64,000 nt of DNA from positions 1-64,000 of the forward strand of contig JAHEJX010000007.1 in assembly GCA_024638645.1 (NCBI GenBank), read 5' to 3'. Positions 46,833-57,328 of this stretch are shown here, in pieces. The translations under genes and the position numbers were made by a program. This DNA comes from Actinomycetes bacterium. Lineage in GTDB: Bacteria > Actinomycetota > Acidimicrobiia > Spongiisociales > UBA5794. A model generated the notes under the pieces. The model saw nothing but the letters and a program-made list of their open reading frames with translations. It was not told the origin of the DNA and ran no database searches. How positions within the stretch are numbered: position 1 is the stretch's first letter; every line of letters begins with the position of its first letter.

Positions 46833-49252
46833 TCGCCGCCCCCAGCGTTTGCAATCGACACGACCTGGGTCGCACCGAACACCCAGGTTGAGTCCAGGTT
46901 CGCCGGGATGTATGCAGCTCCTTCGGCCATCGTTGCGTCGATGCGAAGCGGCAGATGCAGCGAAGCCTCGTCGCCGACCACGTCGACTATCTGGCCGTCG
47001 CTGAGAGCAAGAGCAGACGCGTCACGAGGGTGGAGGTGGACTGCCGGGTCGGGAGCGAGCGCGGCCAACGATGGGCTGTGCGCGATGCGGGTGCCCCCGT
47101 CGTACAGGACACGCCCAAAGTGGAGAGTGAGCCTGCCACCGGCGGCCTTGAGGCCGGGGTCGCTCGGTTCATACTGGAGTGGCTGAACCCCATCGCCATC
47201 CGGCATGACGACGCCGTCGCGTTCCGGGCCCCACTCGATGCGGTCCCAGTTGAAGGACCGATAGGCGGGAGCCACCGTGGCGATCTCCTTCGCAATGGCG
47301 GCGGCGTTGCCTGCGCCGAGCTGTCCGCCCATCCGGACGGATAGCTCATCGAGGATCGACCACAGAGCTCGAGATTGGCCAGGGCCTGGCACGATACGGT
47401 TGACCTTCTGCACGCGTCCTTCGACGTTGGTGACGCTGCCCTCAGTCTCAGCGAAGCCGTCGACGGGCAGGATCACAGACGCGTACTGGTTCGAATCGTT
47501 GAGGAACATGTCGAAAGACACCACAAAGTCGGCACTGCTCAGCGCCCGCCGGGCCTCACGCGGATCGCGCCCGTCGCGGACCGGGTCGGCACCGACCATG
47601 AGGAGCGCCTTTAGTTCACCGGACACGAGGCCCGCCAGGATGCCGTTGGTATCCCTGCCGGCGTCGGCAGGCAAGGGGCCCCAGTGCGATTCGAGCTCGG
47701 CACGGCCGGCAGCGTTGCCGACGTGGACCCGACCGGGGAGCAGCGTTGGCGCCAGACCCATGTCGAGGGCCCCGAACACGTTGCCGCGACGAGCGAGCGG
47801 CAGGATCTTGGCGCCGGGCAGAGAGTTTGCGTACGCGGCGACCGCCTCGGGAAGCGCTGCGTCCTCAGTGCGGCCGGGAAGACCGACGATCGCGGTCACC
47901 TTGCCCTCGCTGAGGAGGTTGCGAGCGGCTGCATACTTCTCGTCGTTGCTGGCCAGCTTGCGGAGCACCTCTCCGCCATCACCGGGTCGATACCGAACGG
48001 TGAGGGTGGCAACGTCGTCGAGTCCAGCCCTTCGCGGATGGACCACTATGAGCTTGGCGCCAAGCTCCGTGACCGCGTGGCGCACCCGCAGGTAGAGGCT
48101 GGGGAACTCTTCTTTGAGATCGCCCGCCCACAACAGGATCGTGTCGGCCAGGTCGATGTCATCGATCTCAGCTCGGTTGGACAGGCCGACGAGCAGCTCA
48201 GGTCTCAGAGAGTCTCCGACCTGGGCGTCGACGTGCGGCGTTACGACCACCGTTCGCAAGAACTTGCTGAGGGCGAAGGCTTCCTCGTTGGTGCTGTTGG
48301 CGCCGCCGATGGACGCCACCTCATCTCCCCGCACGGAGCCCAGTTGGTCCGCAACGAGGTCGAGAGCTTCTCCCCACGTCGCCGCATGAAGCACTCCCGC
48401 CTCGTTCCGAATCATCGGGGTCATCAGCCGTTCGTCTGAGTGGATCGCCTGGAAGATGAATCGGTCTTTGTCGGAAAGCCAGCCATGGTTCGTCTTGTCG
48501 TTGTCGATGCCGTTGATACGGACAACTTCGTTCTGACTGGTCTCAATGGAGACCGAGGCTCCCGAGGAGTCGACCATGGAGACGGACTCAATGGCGTCGA
48601 GGTCCCAGGGCCTGGCCTTGAAACGATACGGCTTGGCGGTGAGAGCGCCGACTGGGCAAATCTCGACCGTGTTGCCGGAGAAGTAGGAGGCGAAAGGCTC
48701 ATCGGGAAAGGTGATTACCTGCGTGCTGTAGCCGCGACCGACGAACTCGATGAGCGGGTCTCCCGATACTTCTTCCGAGAAGCGGGTGCAGCGGGCGCAC
48801 AGGATGCAGCGTTCCCGATCCATCAGCACCAAGTCGCTCAACGGAATCGGCTTTTCGTAATGTCGCTTTTCCTCGACGAAGCGGCTTTCACCCGGCCCGT
48901 AGGCAACCGTCTGGTCCTGCAGTGGGCACTCGCCGCCTTTGTCGCAGACAGGGCAGTCGAGCGGGTGATTGATGAGAAGAAACTCGAGAATGCCTTCCTG
49001 AGCCTTCTGGACGACCTCGGACTGGGTGTCCACGATCATCTCTTCTGCCGCAGGCATGTTGCAGGCCGTGGTCAGAATGCGGCCTCGCGGTGTTTCCACC
49101 TCCACAAGACACATCCGGCACATGCCCACCGGCTTCATTCGCGGGTGGTAACAAAAGCGCGGAATGTAAGTACCGCTGTCTTCAGCGGACTTGATGATCA
49201 TCTCCCCTGCCGGCACTTCGACGGCCGCGCCGTCGATCGTGATGGTGACCAT
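46829..49252 (-). CDS. nuoG: NADH-quinone oxidoreductase subunit G
   Basis: CRMCLVEVE, CPVCDKGGECPLQDQ, CILCARCTRF. Confidence 0.96.
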   Translation of the reverse strand: MVTITIDGAAVEVPAGEMIIKSAEDSGTYIPRFCYHPRMKPVGMCRMCLVEVETPRGRILTTACNMPAAEEMIVDTQSEVVQKAQEGILEFLLINHPLDCPVCDKGGECPLQDQTVAYGPGESRFVEEKRHYEKPIPLSDLVLMDRERCILCARCTRFSEEVSGDPLIEFVGRGYSTQVITFPDEPFASYFSGNTVEICPVGALTAKPYRFKARPWDLDAIESVSMVDSSGASVSIETSQNEVVRINGIDNDKTNHGWLSDKDRFIFQAIHSDERLMTPMIRNEAGVLHAATWGEALDLVADQLGSVRGDEVASIGGANSTNEEAFALSKFLRTVVVTPHVDAQVGDSLRPELLVGLSNRAEIDDIDLADTILLWAGDLKEEFPSLYLRVRHAVTELGAKLIVVHPRRAGLDDVATLTVRYRPGDGGEVLRKLASNDEKYAAARNLLSEGKVTAIVGLPGRTEDAALPEAVAAYANSLPGAKILPLARRGNVFGALDMGLAPTLLPGRVHVGNAAGRAELESHWGPLPADAGRDTNGILAGLVSGELKALLMVGADPVRDGRDPREARRALSSADFVVSFDMFLNDSNQYASVILPVDGFAETEGSVTNVEGRVQKVNRIVPGPGQSRALWSILDELSVRMGGQLGAGNAAAIAKEIATVAPAYRSFNWDRIEWGPERDGVVMPDGDGVQPLQYEPSDPGLKAAGGRLTLHFGRVLYDGGTRIAHSPSLAALAPDPAVHLHPRDASALALSDGQIVDVVGDEASLHLPLRIDATMAEGAAYIPANLDSTWVFGATQVVSIANAGGGE

Positions 49253-49268
49253 CTCAGCTGGCTGGCGT

Positions 49269-50567
49269 TCAGGCACTGGCCGGCTCCGCTGCCAGGTCGA
49301 CCATGGCCTGCACCTCATCCCTGAAGTGAGTCATGATCGAGGTGATCGGAGATACCGCCGACGGCCCGAGCGGACAGATCGTCGTCATCTTCGGGGGCCA
49401 CGCCAAGCCCGGGCTGATGTTGTCACAGATGTCGAGCAAGAGCTCGATGTCACTCTGTCTGCCGGCGCCGTTGAGGAGGCGCCACAGGATGTTTTCGAGC
49501 CATGTGGTCCCCTCACGACACGGCGTGCATTGGCCACAGCTCTCGTGCGCAAAGAACTTCACGATGCGATGGGCGGCTGCGACAACGTTGGTGGTTTCGT
49601 CCATGACGATCACGGCGCCGGAGCCGAGCATCGAACCGGCGTGGGCAACGTCATCCTTGGTGACTTTGACATCGAGGTGATGCTCTGGGACGAACCATGG
49701 AGCAGAAGCGCCACCGGGAACCCACGTTTTGAGCTCTCGGTCATCGCGAATGCCTCCGCCGATGTCGTAGATCAGCTCACGCCAGGTCAGGCCCATCGGC
49801 ACTTCTACATTGCCCGGTTTCTTGAGGTGGCCGGACAGCGAGAAAAGGCGGGTACCGACTGAGTTCTCGTCGCCGATCGCGGCGAAGGCTTCGCCGCCGT
49901 TGTCGATGATCCACGGGATATTGGAGATCGTCTCGACATTGTTCACGATGGTGGGCTTGGCATAGAGACCTTCGACGGCGGGAAACGGCGGCTTCAGGCG
50001 GGGCTCGCCGCGCAGCCCCTCGAGCGAGTTGAGCAAGGCCGTCTCTTCGCCACAGATATATGCGCCACCACCGAGATGCACCGTCACATCTAGGTCGAAG
50101 CCGCTGCCCATGATGTTGTGACCGAGATGACCTTTGGCGTACGCCGCCTCCACCGCCTGTTGCACGCGCCTGGCCGGCTTTGGATACTCGCCACGGATGT
50201 AGATGAATGCATGGTTCACCCCAAGCGCAAACGACGAGATGATCACCCCCTCGATCAACTGGTGCGGATCGCGCTCGAGCAGCTGGCGGTCCTTGAACGT
50301 GCCTGGCTCAGACTCATCCCCATTGACCACCAGGTAGCGCGGCTCTGCCGGCGCGAGGAATCCCCACTTGATGCCGGCCGGAAAAGCAGCCCCGCCTCTT
50401 CCCTGGATGTTGGCACTCTTGACTTCGGCAACGACCTGCTCCGGAGTCATGCCGCTGAGGACCTTGCGCATGACGTCGTAGCCGCCTGCGCCTTCGTACA
50501 CATCAATGAGGTGGGAGTCGGCGGGATGGTCGATCATTCGCTGGGTGAGGATCAGCGGAAAGCTCAT
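49269..50567 (-). CDS. nuoF: NADH-quinone oxidoreductase subunit F
   Basis: GRGGAAFPAGIKWGF, ICGEETALLNSLEG, ESCGQCTPCREG. Confidence 0.97.
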   Translation of the reverse strand: MSFPLILTQRMIDHPADSHLIDVYEGAGGYDVMRKVLSGMTPEQVVAEVKSANIQGRGGAAFPAGIKWGFLAPAEPRYLVVNGDESEPGTFKDRQLLERDPHQLIEGVIISSFALGVNHAFIYIRGEYPKPARRVQQAVEAAYAKGHLGHNIMGSGFDLDVTVHLGGGAYICGEETALLNSLEGLRGEPRLKPPFPAVEGLYAKPTIVNNVETISNIPWIIDNGGEAFAAIGDENSVGTRLFSLSGHLKKPGNVEVPMGLTWRELIYDIGGGIRDDRELKTWVPGGASAPWFVPEHHLDVKVTKDDVAHAGSMLGSGAVIVMDETTNVVAAAHRIVKFFAHESCGQCTPCREGTTWLENILWRLLNGAGRQSDIELLLDICDNISPGLAWPPKMTTICPLGPSAVSPITSIMTHFRDEVQAMVDLAAEPASA

Positions 50568-51205
50568 GAGCGGCCTTCCCTCTTCGCCGATCCATATGGG
50601 CCAAAAGCAGGAACAGGCGCCACTGCCCCTTCAGCTTCTTTGCTGCCCCAGTCAAAAGAGCGGACACCACCAAAGAGTTCCTGCATCTCGTCGGTGAGGA
50701 CCACCTCGGGAGCTGCATCACGCAGCCACTGGCAGAGGGCCTTGCCCTTCTCCGGAGTGACTCCTTCGATGAGCTCGTAGTTCACCTGCACCGCCGGGGC
50801 CCCACCGCAAGCCCCGATGCACTCGACGTGCTCGACGCTGAAGGTGCCGTCTGCGCTCGTTGTGCCGTCGAGGGCGTCAGACTCTTCCTCGACGGCGGTC
50901 AGGACCTCGTCGGATCCCATCAAGAAGCAAGAAATCGAGGTGCATACCGAGATCAGGTATTTCCCGACGTGGTCTCGCTTGTACATCGTGTAGAAGCTGG
51001 CGACCGCCTGCACCTGGGCAGGCGTCAGCCCAGTGAGCTCGGCAACTTGCGTCATGCCGGAGTCGGTGAGATGACCATGTTCGAGCTGAGCGAGATAGAG
51101 CAGCGGCATGACGGCCGAGCGCCTCTCGGGGTACGCATCGAGCAGCTTGCGGGCCCGCTCCTGGTTGGGTGAAGTCCAGTCTGGGATTACGGCGGCCAAT
51201 GTCAT
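50564..51205 (-). CDS. nuoE: NADH-quinone oxidoreductase subunit E
   Basis: CTSISCFLMGS and CIGACGGAPAVQVN 2Fe-2S thioredoxin-like fold. Confidence 0.95.
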   Translation of the reverse strand: MTLAAVIPDWTSPNQERARKLLDAYPERRSAVMPLLYLAQLEHGHLTDSGMTQVAELTGLTPAQVQAVASFYTMYKRDHVGKYLISVCTSISCFLMGSDEVLTAVEEESDALDGTTSADGTFSVEHVECIGACGGAPAVQVNYELIEGVTPEKGKALCQWLRDAAPEVVLTDEMQELFGGVRSFDWGSKEAEGAVAPVPAFGPYGSAKREGRS

Positions 51206-52641
51206 CGATCGACGTCTCCCAGAACCGGATCCAGGCTGGCGAGCGTCGCCACGGCATCTGCGATGAGGGAGTCCGTCATCGCAACCGGCAGAGCCTGCAC
51301 GTGGGCGAATGAAGGCCCGCGAACGTGGACACGCCACGGGCGGGCTCCACCAGCCGACACGACGTAGACGCCGAGCTCGCCGCGGGGCGATTCAACCGAT
51401 TGCCAGGCCTCACCCGCAGGCACTTGGAAGCCCGAGGTGAAGATTTTGAAATGGTGGATCAGAGCTTCCATCGATTCGTCGATGCGTTTGCGCGGAGGCG
51501 GCGTGACTTTGCGATCTGCCGTGCGGTAGTCGCCGGCCGGCATCGTCTCGAGTATCTGGCGCACGATGCCGAGCGACTGGTCGATCTCGGCGATACGGAC
51601 GTGATAGCGGTCGAGAACGTCACCATGTTTGCCGAGCGGAACCTCGAACTCATACTTGTCGATGCCGCTATACGGAAAAGCTTTGCGCAGGTCGAAGTCG
51701 ATGCCTGAAGCGCGCGCAGCGGGACCGGTCACACCGTAGGCACGGCATTCTGCAGGAGTGATGACGCCAACCCCATACGTGCGATCGAGAAAGATGGGGT
51801 TCTCGTCGAGTATCTCGCGATACTCGGCGACTCCTTCCGGCACCTTCCGCAGCAGCATCTCGATGTCGTCTTCCCAGCCGTCGGGAAGGTCGGCTGCGAC
51901 TCCGCCGGGTCGGATGTAATTGTGGTTCATCCGCAGACCGGTGACCTTCTCGAAGAAGTCGAGAACCAGCTCCCGTTCACGCCAGCCGTAGATCATCATC
52001 GAGATGGCGCCGATGTCCATGCCCTGCGTGGCGATCCATAAGAGGTGGCTCGAAACTCGGTTGAGCTCAGTCATGAGGATCCGGATGACCTGGCCGCGCT
52101 CGGGAATGTCAACTCCGAGAAGCTTCTCTACGGCCAGCGAGAATGCCAGCTCGTTGTGGAAAGGCGACAGATAGTCCATGCGGGTCACATTGGTCGGGCC
52201 CTGGAGCCAGGTGAGGGTTTCACCCGTCTTCTCCATTCCGGTATGGAGATAGCCGATGATCGGCTTGACCCGGCGGACCGTCTCACCCTCGAGCTCGATC
52301 TGGAGCCGCAGGACGCCGTGAGTCGACGGATGCTGCGGACCCATGTTGATGATCTGACGCTCCTCGGCGTCGACTGAATCGTCGAACTCGTAGTCGTCTT
52401 CGACCACGGTGCCGCGCTGAATGGCGAGGACATCCGGTCCCTCGTCGCCGAGCAGCTCCTGGGCGCCTTCGTCCGTGAAGTGCCTGACGTCGGCGCGCTC
52501 CTCCGTCCCCGCTACCCACATCTCGTGAAGGCGACGCCTGCCAGCTTCGCCACGCTCCATTGGGGCATCGACCGCGGGTGTCTCTTCCACAGCCACTGCA
52601 GCATCTTGCTGTTCTTCTGTTGTGTCCTTGTCGCTCATCAC
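51202..52641 (-). CDS. nuoD: NADH-quinone oxidoreductase subunit D (extended acidic N-terminus)
   Basis: NMGPQHPSTHGVLRLQIELEGE. Confidence 0.96.
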   Translation of the reverse strand: MMSDKDTTEEQQDAAVAVEETPAVDAPMERGEAGRRRLHEMWVAGTEERADVRHFTDEGAQELLGDEGPDVLAIQRGTVVEDDYEFDDSVDAEERQIINMGPQHPSTHGVLRLQIELEGETVRRVKPIIGYLHTGMEKTGETLTWLQGPTNVTRMDYLSPFHNELAFSLAVEKLLGVDIPERGQVIRILMTELNRVSSHLLWIATQGMDIGAISMMIYGWRERELVLDFFEKVTGLRMNHNYIRPGGVAADLPDGWEDDIEMLLRKVPEGVAEYREILDENPIFLDRTYGVGVITPAECRAYGVTGPAARASGIDFDLRKAFPYSGIDKYEFEVPLGKHGDVLDRYHVRIAEIDQSLGIVRQILETMPAGDYRTADRKVTPPPRKRIDESMEALIHHFKIFTSGFQVPAGEAWQSVESPRGELGVYVVSAGGARPWRVHVRGPSFAHVQALPVAMTDSLIADAVATLASLDPVLGDVDR

Positions 52642-53192
52642 TGCACCTTGTGAGCATCTTTGAACTGGATCGGTACCGAACCGACGGCGTAGTCCTTGCG
52701 TAGCGGGTACCCCTCCCAGTCATCCGGCATGAGGATGCGGGTGAGGTCGGGGTGGCCCGAGAAGTCAATCCCAAAGAGGTCGTATGTCTCACGCTCGTAG
52801 AAGTTGGCGCCCGGGTATACGTCGGTGACCGAGGGCACCACGGGTTCGTCGCCGTCAACTCCGACTCTCACGCGCAGCCGCATCGGATCGTCGTAGTTGA
52901 GCAGTGTCAGGACCACTTCGAATCGAGGACGAGCTCGGAAGTAGTCGACACCACATAGGTCGATGAAGGTCGCGAAGCCATTCACAAGAGCTGCCGCAGC
53001 AAGCGAGTGATATTCCCCGGCAGACACCATGACGACCCACTCGTCGTCTGCGATCTGCCAAGTTGCCGACTCGTGTGGCTCGACGATCGCCGCGAGGACC
53101 GCCTGCTCCGGGAGCTCCCGCTCCGGCGCGGCTGAAGCCTCTTCGGCGACGGCTTCTTCTGCTGTTTGTTCTGTCAGCTCTTCGTCTGCCAT
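52638..53192 (-). CDS. nuoC: NADH-quinone oxidoreductase subunit C
   Basis: DVYPGANFYERETYDLFGIDFSGHPDLTRILMPDDW. Confidence 0.95.
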   Translation of the reverse strand: MADEELTEQTAEEAVAEEASAAPERELPEQAVLAAIVEPHESATWQIADDEWVVMVSAGEYHSLAAAALVNGFATFIDLCGVDYFRARPRFEVVLTLLNYDDPMRLRVRVGVDGDEPVVPSVTDVYPGANFYERETYDLFGIDFSGHPDLTRILMPDDWEGYPLRKDYAVGSVPIQFKDAHKVQ

Positions 53193-53684
53193 TTAGCCCA
53201 CACCATGGATGACCGGGCGGCGGATCTCGCCGTCCATGACCTTTTCATGCAGCGTGAGGATGCCGTGCATCAGCGACTGCGGCCCGGGCGGACAGCCCGG
53301 CACATAGATGTCGACCGGAACCACCTGGTCGACGCCCTGAACAAGTGCATAGTTGTTGAACATGCCACCCGTCGAGGCGCAGGCTCCCATGGAGATGACC
53401 CACTTGGGCTCACTCATTTGGTCGTAGACCTGGCGCAGCACGGGAGCCATCTTCTGCGACACCCTGCCGGCAACGATCATGAGGTCGGCTTGGCGGGGGG
53501 AAGCGCGAAATACCTCCATGCCGAAGCGGCCAAGGTCGTTGTGGGCTGCTCCCGTGGCCATCATCTCGATGGCGCAACAGGCAAGACCGAATACTGCGCC
53601 CCACATAGAGCGGGTGCGGGCCCAATTGACACCCTTTTCGAGTGTCGTCAGCAACACGCCCGGAGGTGAAACTTCGCCTGCCAT
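53193..53684 (-). CDS. nuoB: NADH-quinone oxidoreductase subunit B
   Basis: [28 protein letters not shown]. Confidence 0.97.
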   Translation of the reverse strand: MAGEVSPPGVLLTTLEKGVNWARTRSMWGAVFGLACCAIEMMATGAAHNDLGRFGMEVFRASPRQADLMIVAGRVSQKMAPVLRQVYDQMSEPKWVISMGACASTGGMFNNYALVQGVDQVVPVDIYVPGCPPGPQSLMHGILTLHEKVMDGEIRRPVIHGVG

Positions 53685-54112
53685 CAAGCGGCTTCCTCTA
53701 CGCCCGAGGGCACGTCTTCGGCAACGATGTGGCGATAGCGACCCCGGCGGGCAACGTTCCAATCGAGGGCGCCGCGCTTCCACGCGTATATCAGGGTCTC
53801 GACGAGTAGCGCCACGAATATCGCCATAGCGGCTACGCCTCCCCACCCGAAGTCTTCGAAGCGGACTGCCCACGCAAACAAGAAGATCAACTCGACGTCG
53901 AAGATCACGAACAGCATGGCCACGATGTAGAACTTGACTGGGAACCTGGTCGCCGGCTCCTGGAGCGGAACGATGCCGCTCTCATAAGGGGCCAGCTTCT
54001 CGGGAGTCGGGTTCTTGGGAGCGATTCGCCACGACGCGTACATGGCGACCACGGCGAAACCAACACCAAGAATGAGCATGAGGCCGATCGGCAGATAATC
54101 GGCAAGCGTCAT
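53684..54112 (-). CDS. nuoA: NADH-quinone oxidoreductase subunit A
   Basis: [30 protein letters not shown]. Confidence 0.96.
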   Translation of the reverse strand: MTLADYLPIGLMLILGVGFAVVAMYASWRIAPKNPTPEKLAPYESGIVPLQEPATRFPVKFYIVAMLFVIFDVELIFLFAWAVRFEDFGWGGVAAMAIFVALLVETLIYAWKRGALDWNVARRGRYRHIVAEDVPSGVEEAA

Positions 54113-54272
54113 GTGACTCCCTTCACAATCAGAGACTAGAAAACGCAGGGCCTATCGGGAAATCAATCGGGATGGCTGCTGGGGAGCAAGCATACGGGCC
54201 GGCCGTGCGGGCTAGAGCTGGCTCACAGGCAAGACGCGGTCGTGTCTGCCATCGGCTCGGCTCACCAGCGCA

Positions 54273-54782
54273 CTAGCGGCCGCGAAGGAGTGGGCGCGCC
54301 AGCTTTCTGACCACCAGATCGGACCCTTCGCGGAGGGCCTCGATGTCATCAGTGGCCGTGAAGCCATGGGATTCGTAGAAGCGAACGGCTGCAGTATTCG
54401 CTTCGGTAACCCACAGTTCGGCGCGCTCGGTAGCGGATTCGCTCCCCCACTCGACCACCGCACCTAACAGGGCGCCACCGATACCTGTGCGTCTCACCTC
54501 GGGAGCGACCCACATTGCGCCCGCATAAACCGTTGTGTACTCCTCATCGATGCTCGAGAACGCCATTGCAACACCGCGCCCGTCTAGCTCTGCAATCCAC
54601 AGATTCCCACGAGGATGATCGGCGGTTGACCCAACAATGTCTTCCCAAAACTCGTCGGAGTGCGCCTGTTCCTCATCGAGCATTGGACGAAAGGCATCCG
54701 GACTGTCGGCGAGAGCGCGCAGTCGCAGGTCGCGCCAGGCCCGCCACTCGCCGGCATTGAGGGTGCGGATGTGGACGGTCAT
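54273..54782 (-). CDS. GNAT family N-acetyltransferase
   Basis: MWVAPEVRRTGIGGALLGAVVEW, VRFYESHGF. Confidence 0.88.
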   Translation of the reverse strand: MTVHIRTLNAGEWRAWRDLRLRALADSPDAFRPMLDEEQAHSDEFWEDIVGSTADHPRGNLWIAELDGRGVAMAFSSIDEEYTTVYAGAMWVAPEVRRTGIGGALLGAVVEWGSESATERAELWVTEANTAAVRFYESHGFTATDDIEALREGSDLVVRKLARPLLRGR

Positions 54783-55087
54783 GACCTGAGTGTGCCGGAT
54801 TGTTGCCTGTGTGTGGAGAGTAGAGCGCAGGCGACGGGCCCGTACCGAACGAGCTGCGCCCGGTTTCGGTTGGATCCACCCGGTACCGGGATCAGGCGAG
54901 CGCACCGAACGTTGCGGAGGCTCGGAGGGCGCGAGCTGCGATATCCGCAGACGTCATGGCGACTGCGCAAGGTGCATGCGACGCAGCGTGAGTCGGACTG
55001 CTGTGGAAGGTGCCCACTGGGCACGGTCAACAGGCGAGGGGGTTCGGGTGCGTGCGCACGCGGGAAGTAGATCGCTACGGTGATCTC

Positions 55088-55621
55088 ATGGGCGAAACGG
55101 ACAGCCCGATGGAGAGCGCACTCGTCGTGCCGGTAGTTGCGGCCGAACCTGCTGTTCGCCACTTGCGAGAGTTGTACGACCCCGCCGCCGCCTGGGGCGT
55201 GCCGGCTCACATAACTGTTCTCTACCCGTTCGTGCCGCCCGCTGCGATCGACGGCGACGTGCTCGCAGCCACCGGCAACGTCCTCGGGGAGTTCACGGCG
55301 TTCGACTTCACGCTGGAGAGAGTCGACCAATTCGGTACCGAAGTGTTGATGATCACACCTAAGCCGGCGGATCGCTTCTCTGCGCTCACTGAGGCTCTGG
55401 TGGCAACGTGGCCCGAACATCAGCCGTACGGAGGCATCCACGAGGAAGTAATACCTCATCTGACTATCGCTCACACCGGCAAAGGCGCCTCGTTCGACGC
55501 TATCCGGGCGCGGGTTCGTAGCGAGCTCCCGATCCATAGCAGGGCAGACGCCGTGGACCTGATGGTCGGCAGCATGGAACCCAATTCGTGGCAGACGATC
55601 GAGACGTTTCATCTGAGCTAG
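55088..55621 (+). CDS. 2H phosphoesterase (2'-5' RNA ligase-like) family protein
   Basis: Two HxT motifs HITVLYPF and HLTIAH. Confidence 0.75.
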   Translation: MGETDSPMESALVVPVVAAEPAVRHLRELYDPAAAWGVPAHITVLYPFVPPAAIDGDVLAATGNVLGEFTAFDFTLERVDQFGTEVLMITPKPADRFSALTEALVATWPEHQPYGGIHEEVIPHLTIAHTGKGASFDAIRARVRSELPIHSRADAVDLMVGSMEPNSWQTIETFHLS

Positions 55622-55690
55622 ATCGTCGCCCGCTGTGTTAACGAACCGGGCGACTCCAGATTGCCACCGTTAGATGCCGATACTACGAAC

Positions 55691-55873
55691 ATGAGTGACC
55701 ACGACGACGGTTCAGCAGGGATTGATAGACGCCAGGTTCAACGCCGTTCCGGCGAGGATCGCCGCCAGGATGACCGGCGCAAGCACGAGGTCCGTGTGGA
55801 GATCGAGAGGCGCAGCGGCGAGGACCGCCGCCTGAGCGAACGGCGCGGCAAAATCGATAGGCGCTCCGCCTAA
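55691..55873 (+). CDS. small repetitive Arg/Asp-rich protein
   Basis: Repeated RRSGEDRR / DRRQ modules. Confidence 0.5.
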   Translation: MSDHDDGSAGIDRRQVQRRSGEDRRQDDRRKHEVRVEIERRSGEDRRLSERRGKIDRRSA

Positions 55874-55929
55874 TCTGCCGACCGAGGCGATCCCTTCTGA
55901 ACCCACCCAGGGCGATAGACGCCGCGGCG

Positions 55930-57195
55930 CTACCGATTGATCGCGGGTTCGGGCCCCACCTTCACGATCTTCTCGATGGCGTGATAGACCCTCTCGGCCA
56001 TGCCGTACTCCTCAGGCTCGAGGAGGTTCGCCATGACCTTGAGAACCCACTCCATTAGTGGCCTAGAACGAATTCCGACAGACGTCAGCGTCTTCATGAC
56101 CGATGGATTCCCCACGGCGATGACAAACGCTCGAGCCACCCGGTGGTAGTCGCCGTACTCGTCCTCGAGAGCATCTTCGTAGCGCCGGAGCCGACCCATG
56201 TCCCCCGTCGCGAGAGCTTCGGTGATGAAGCCAGCCGCCATGCGCCCCGTTTCGTACGCGTAGTCGATGCCTTCGCCGTTGAAGGGGTTGACTGCTCCAG
56301 ACGCATCGCCGATCGCGATCCAGTTGCGGCCGACTTTGGGGCCGACGGAAAAGGCCATGGGCAGTTTGCCGCCGACGGGTCGGGTGAGTTGGGACTCAGT
56401 GGTGACCTGCCAGTAGTCGGGCAGACGAGAGATGTACGACTCGAGAATGCGAGATGTGTTGACGTCCTTCCAACCCTTGAATGTGGAGAGCACGCCCGCA
56501 CCGATGTTGATAGAGCCGTCGCCGAGCGGGAAGATCCAGCCGTAGCCCGGCATGGCGCGACCCTCCTTGTCGAGGATGTGAAGCTGGCTCTCGAGCATGT
56601 CGTCGTGCGAGTTGGGCGACTCGTAGTAGCCGCGCACCGCCATGCCGTATGGGTAGTCGCGACGCCGATAAGTTCCGAGCTCGCGCCCGAAGCGGGACAG
56701 CGAGCCGTCTGCGATGACCACGATGTCGGGCCTGACGATCTCGGTCTCGACCGAACCGTCCTCCTGTTTGACGCGAAGCTCAGCACCTTTGAGCTCGCCA
56801 TCGTCGACGATGGCAATTGCTTCGGTGCCGTCTCGAATCACCGCCCCCTGCTTCGCAGACATCTGGGCCACCGTCATGTCGAGATCAGCGCGACGGATGA
56901 CGGCTCCCCAGTTTGGGTAGATCGTGTGCTGGGGCCACGGAATCTCGATCTTCATGTCGCCTGCATAGGCCCGGAGCCCGTTGATGCGGTGGAGCTGTGG
57001 AATGTCGAATTCGAAGCCCATGTCCAACAGCTGATGAATCGCACGTGGGGTGAGCCCGTCGCCACAGGTCTTGTCGCGGGGGTACTTCTTCTTCTCGACC
57101 ACCATCACCGACACGCCTGCGCGAGCCAACCAGTAGCCGGCGGCAGCTCCGCCGGGACCGCCGCCGACAACGAGAACTTGGGGTTGATGTGTCAT
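55930..57195 (-). CDS. geranylgeranyl reductase family FAD-dependent oxidoreductase
   Basis: VLVVGGGPGGAAAGYWLARAGVSVMVVEKKKYPRDKTCGDGLTPRA, IAIGDASGAVNPFNGEGIDYA. Confidence 0.92.
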   Translation of the reverse strand: MTHQPQVLVVGGGPGGAAAGYWLARAGVSVMVVEKKKYPRDKTCGDGLTPRAIHQLLDMGFEFDIPQLHRINGLRAYAGDMKIEIPWPQHTIYPNWGAVIRRADLDMTVAQMSAKQGAVIRDGTEAIAIVDDGELKGAELRVKQEDGSVETEIVRPDIVVIADGSLSRFGRELGTYRRRDYPYGMAVRGYYESPNSHDDMLESQLHILDKEGRAMPGYGWIFPLGDGSINIGAGVLSTFKGWKDVNTSRILESYISRLPDYWQVTTESQLTRPVGGKLPMAFSVGPKVGRNWIAIGDASGAVNPFNGEGIDYAYETGRMAAGFITEALATGDMGRLRRYEDALEDEYGDYHRVARAFVIAVGNPSVMKTLTSVGIRSRPLMEWVLKVMANLLEPEEYGMAERVYHAIEKIVKVGPEPAINR

Positions 57196-57328
57196 TGCCG
57201 GCGAAAGGTTAGAGCGCCGGGTCGCCCACATGGAATCGTCGGATGTGCCACTGCGCAATGGCCGGCCGGGTGGAATGAATTAACTCGGCCGAAACCTGGG
57301 CGTCACAGTGGTGCCGTAGCTTCGCCGA

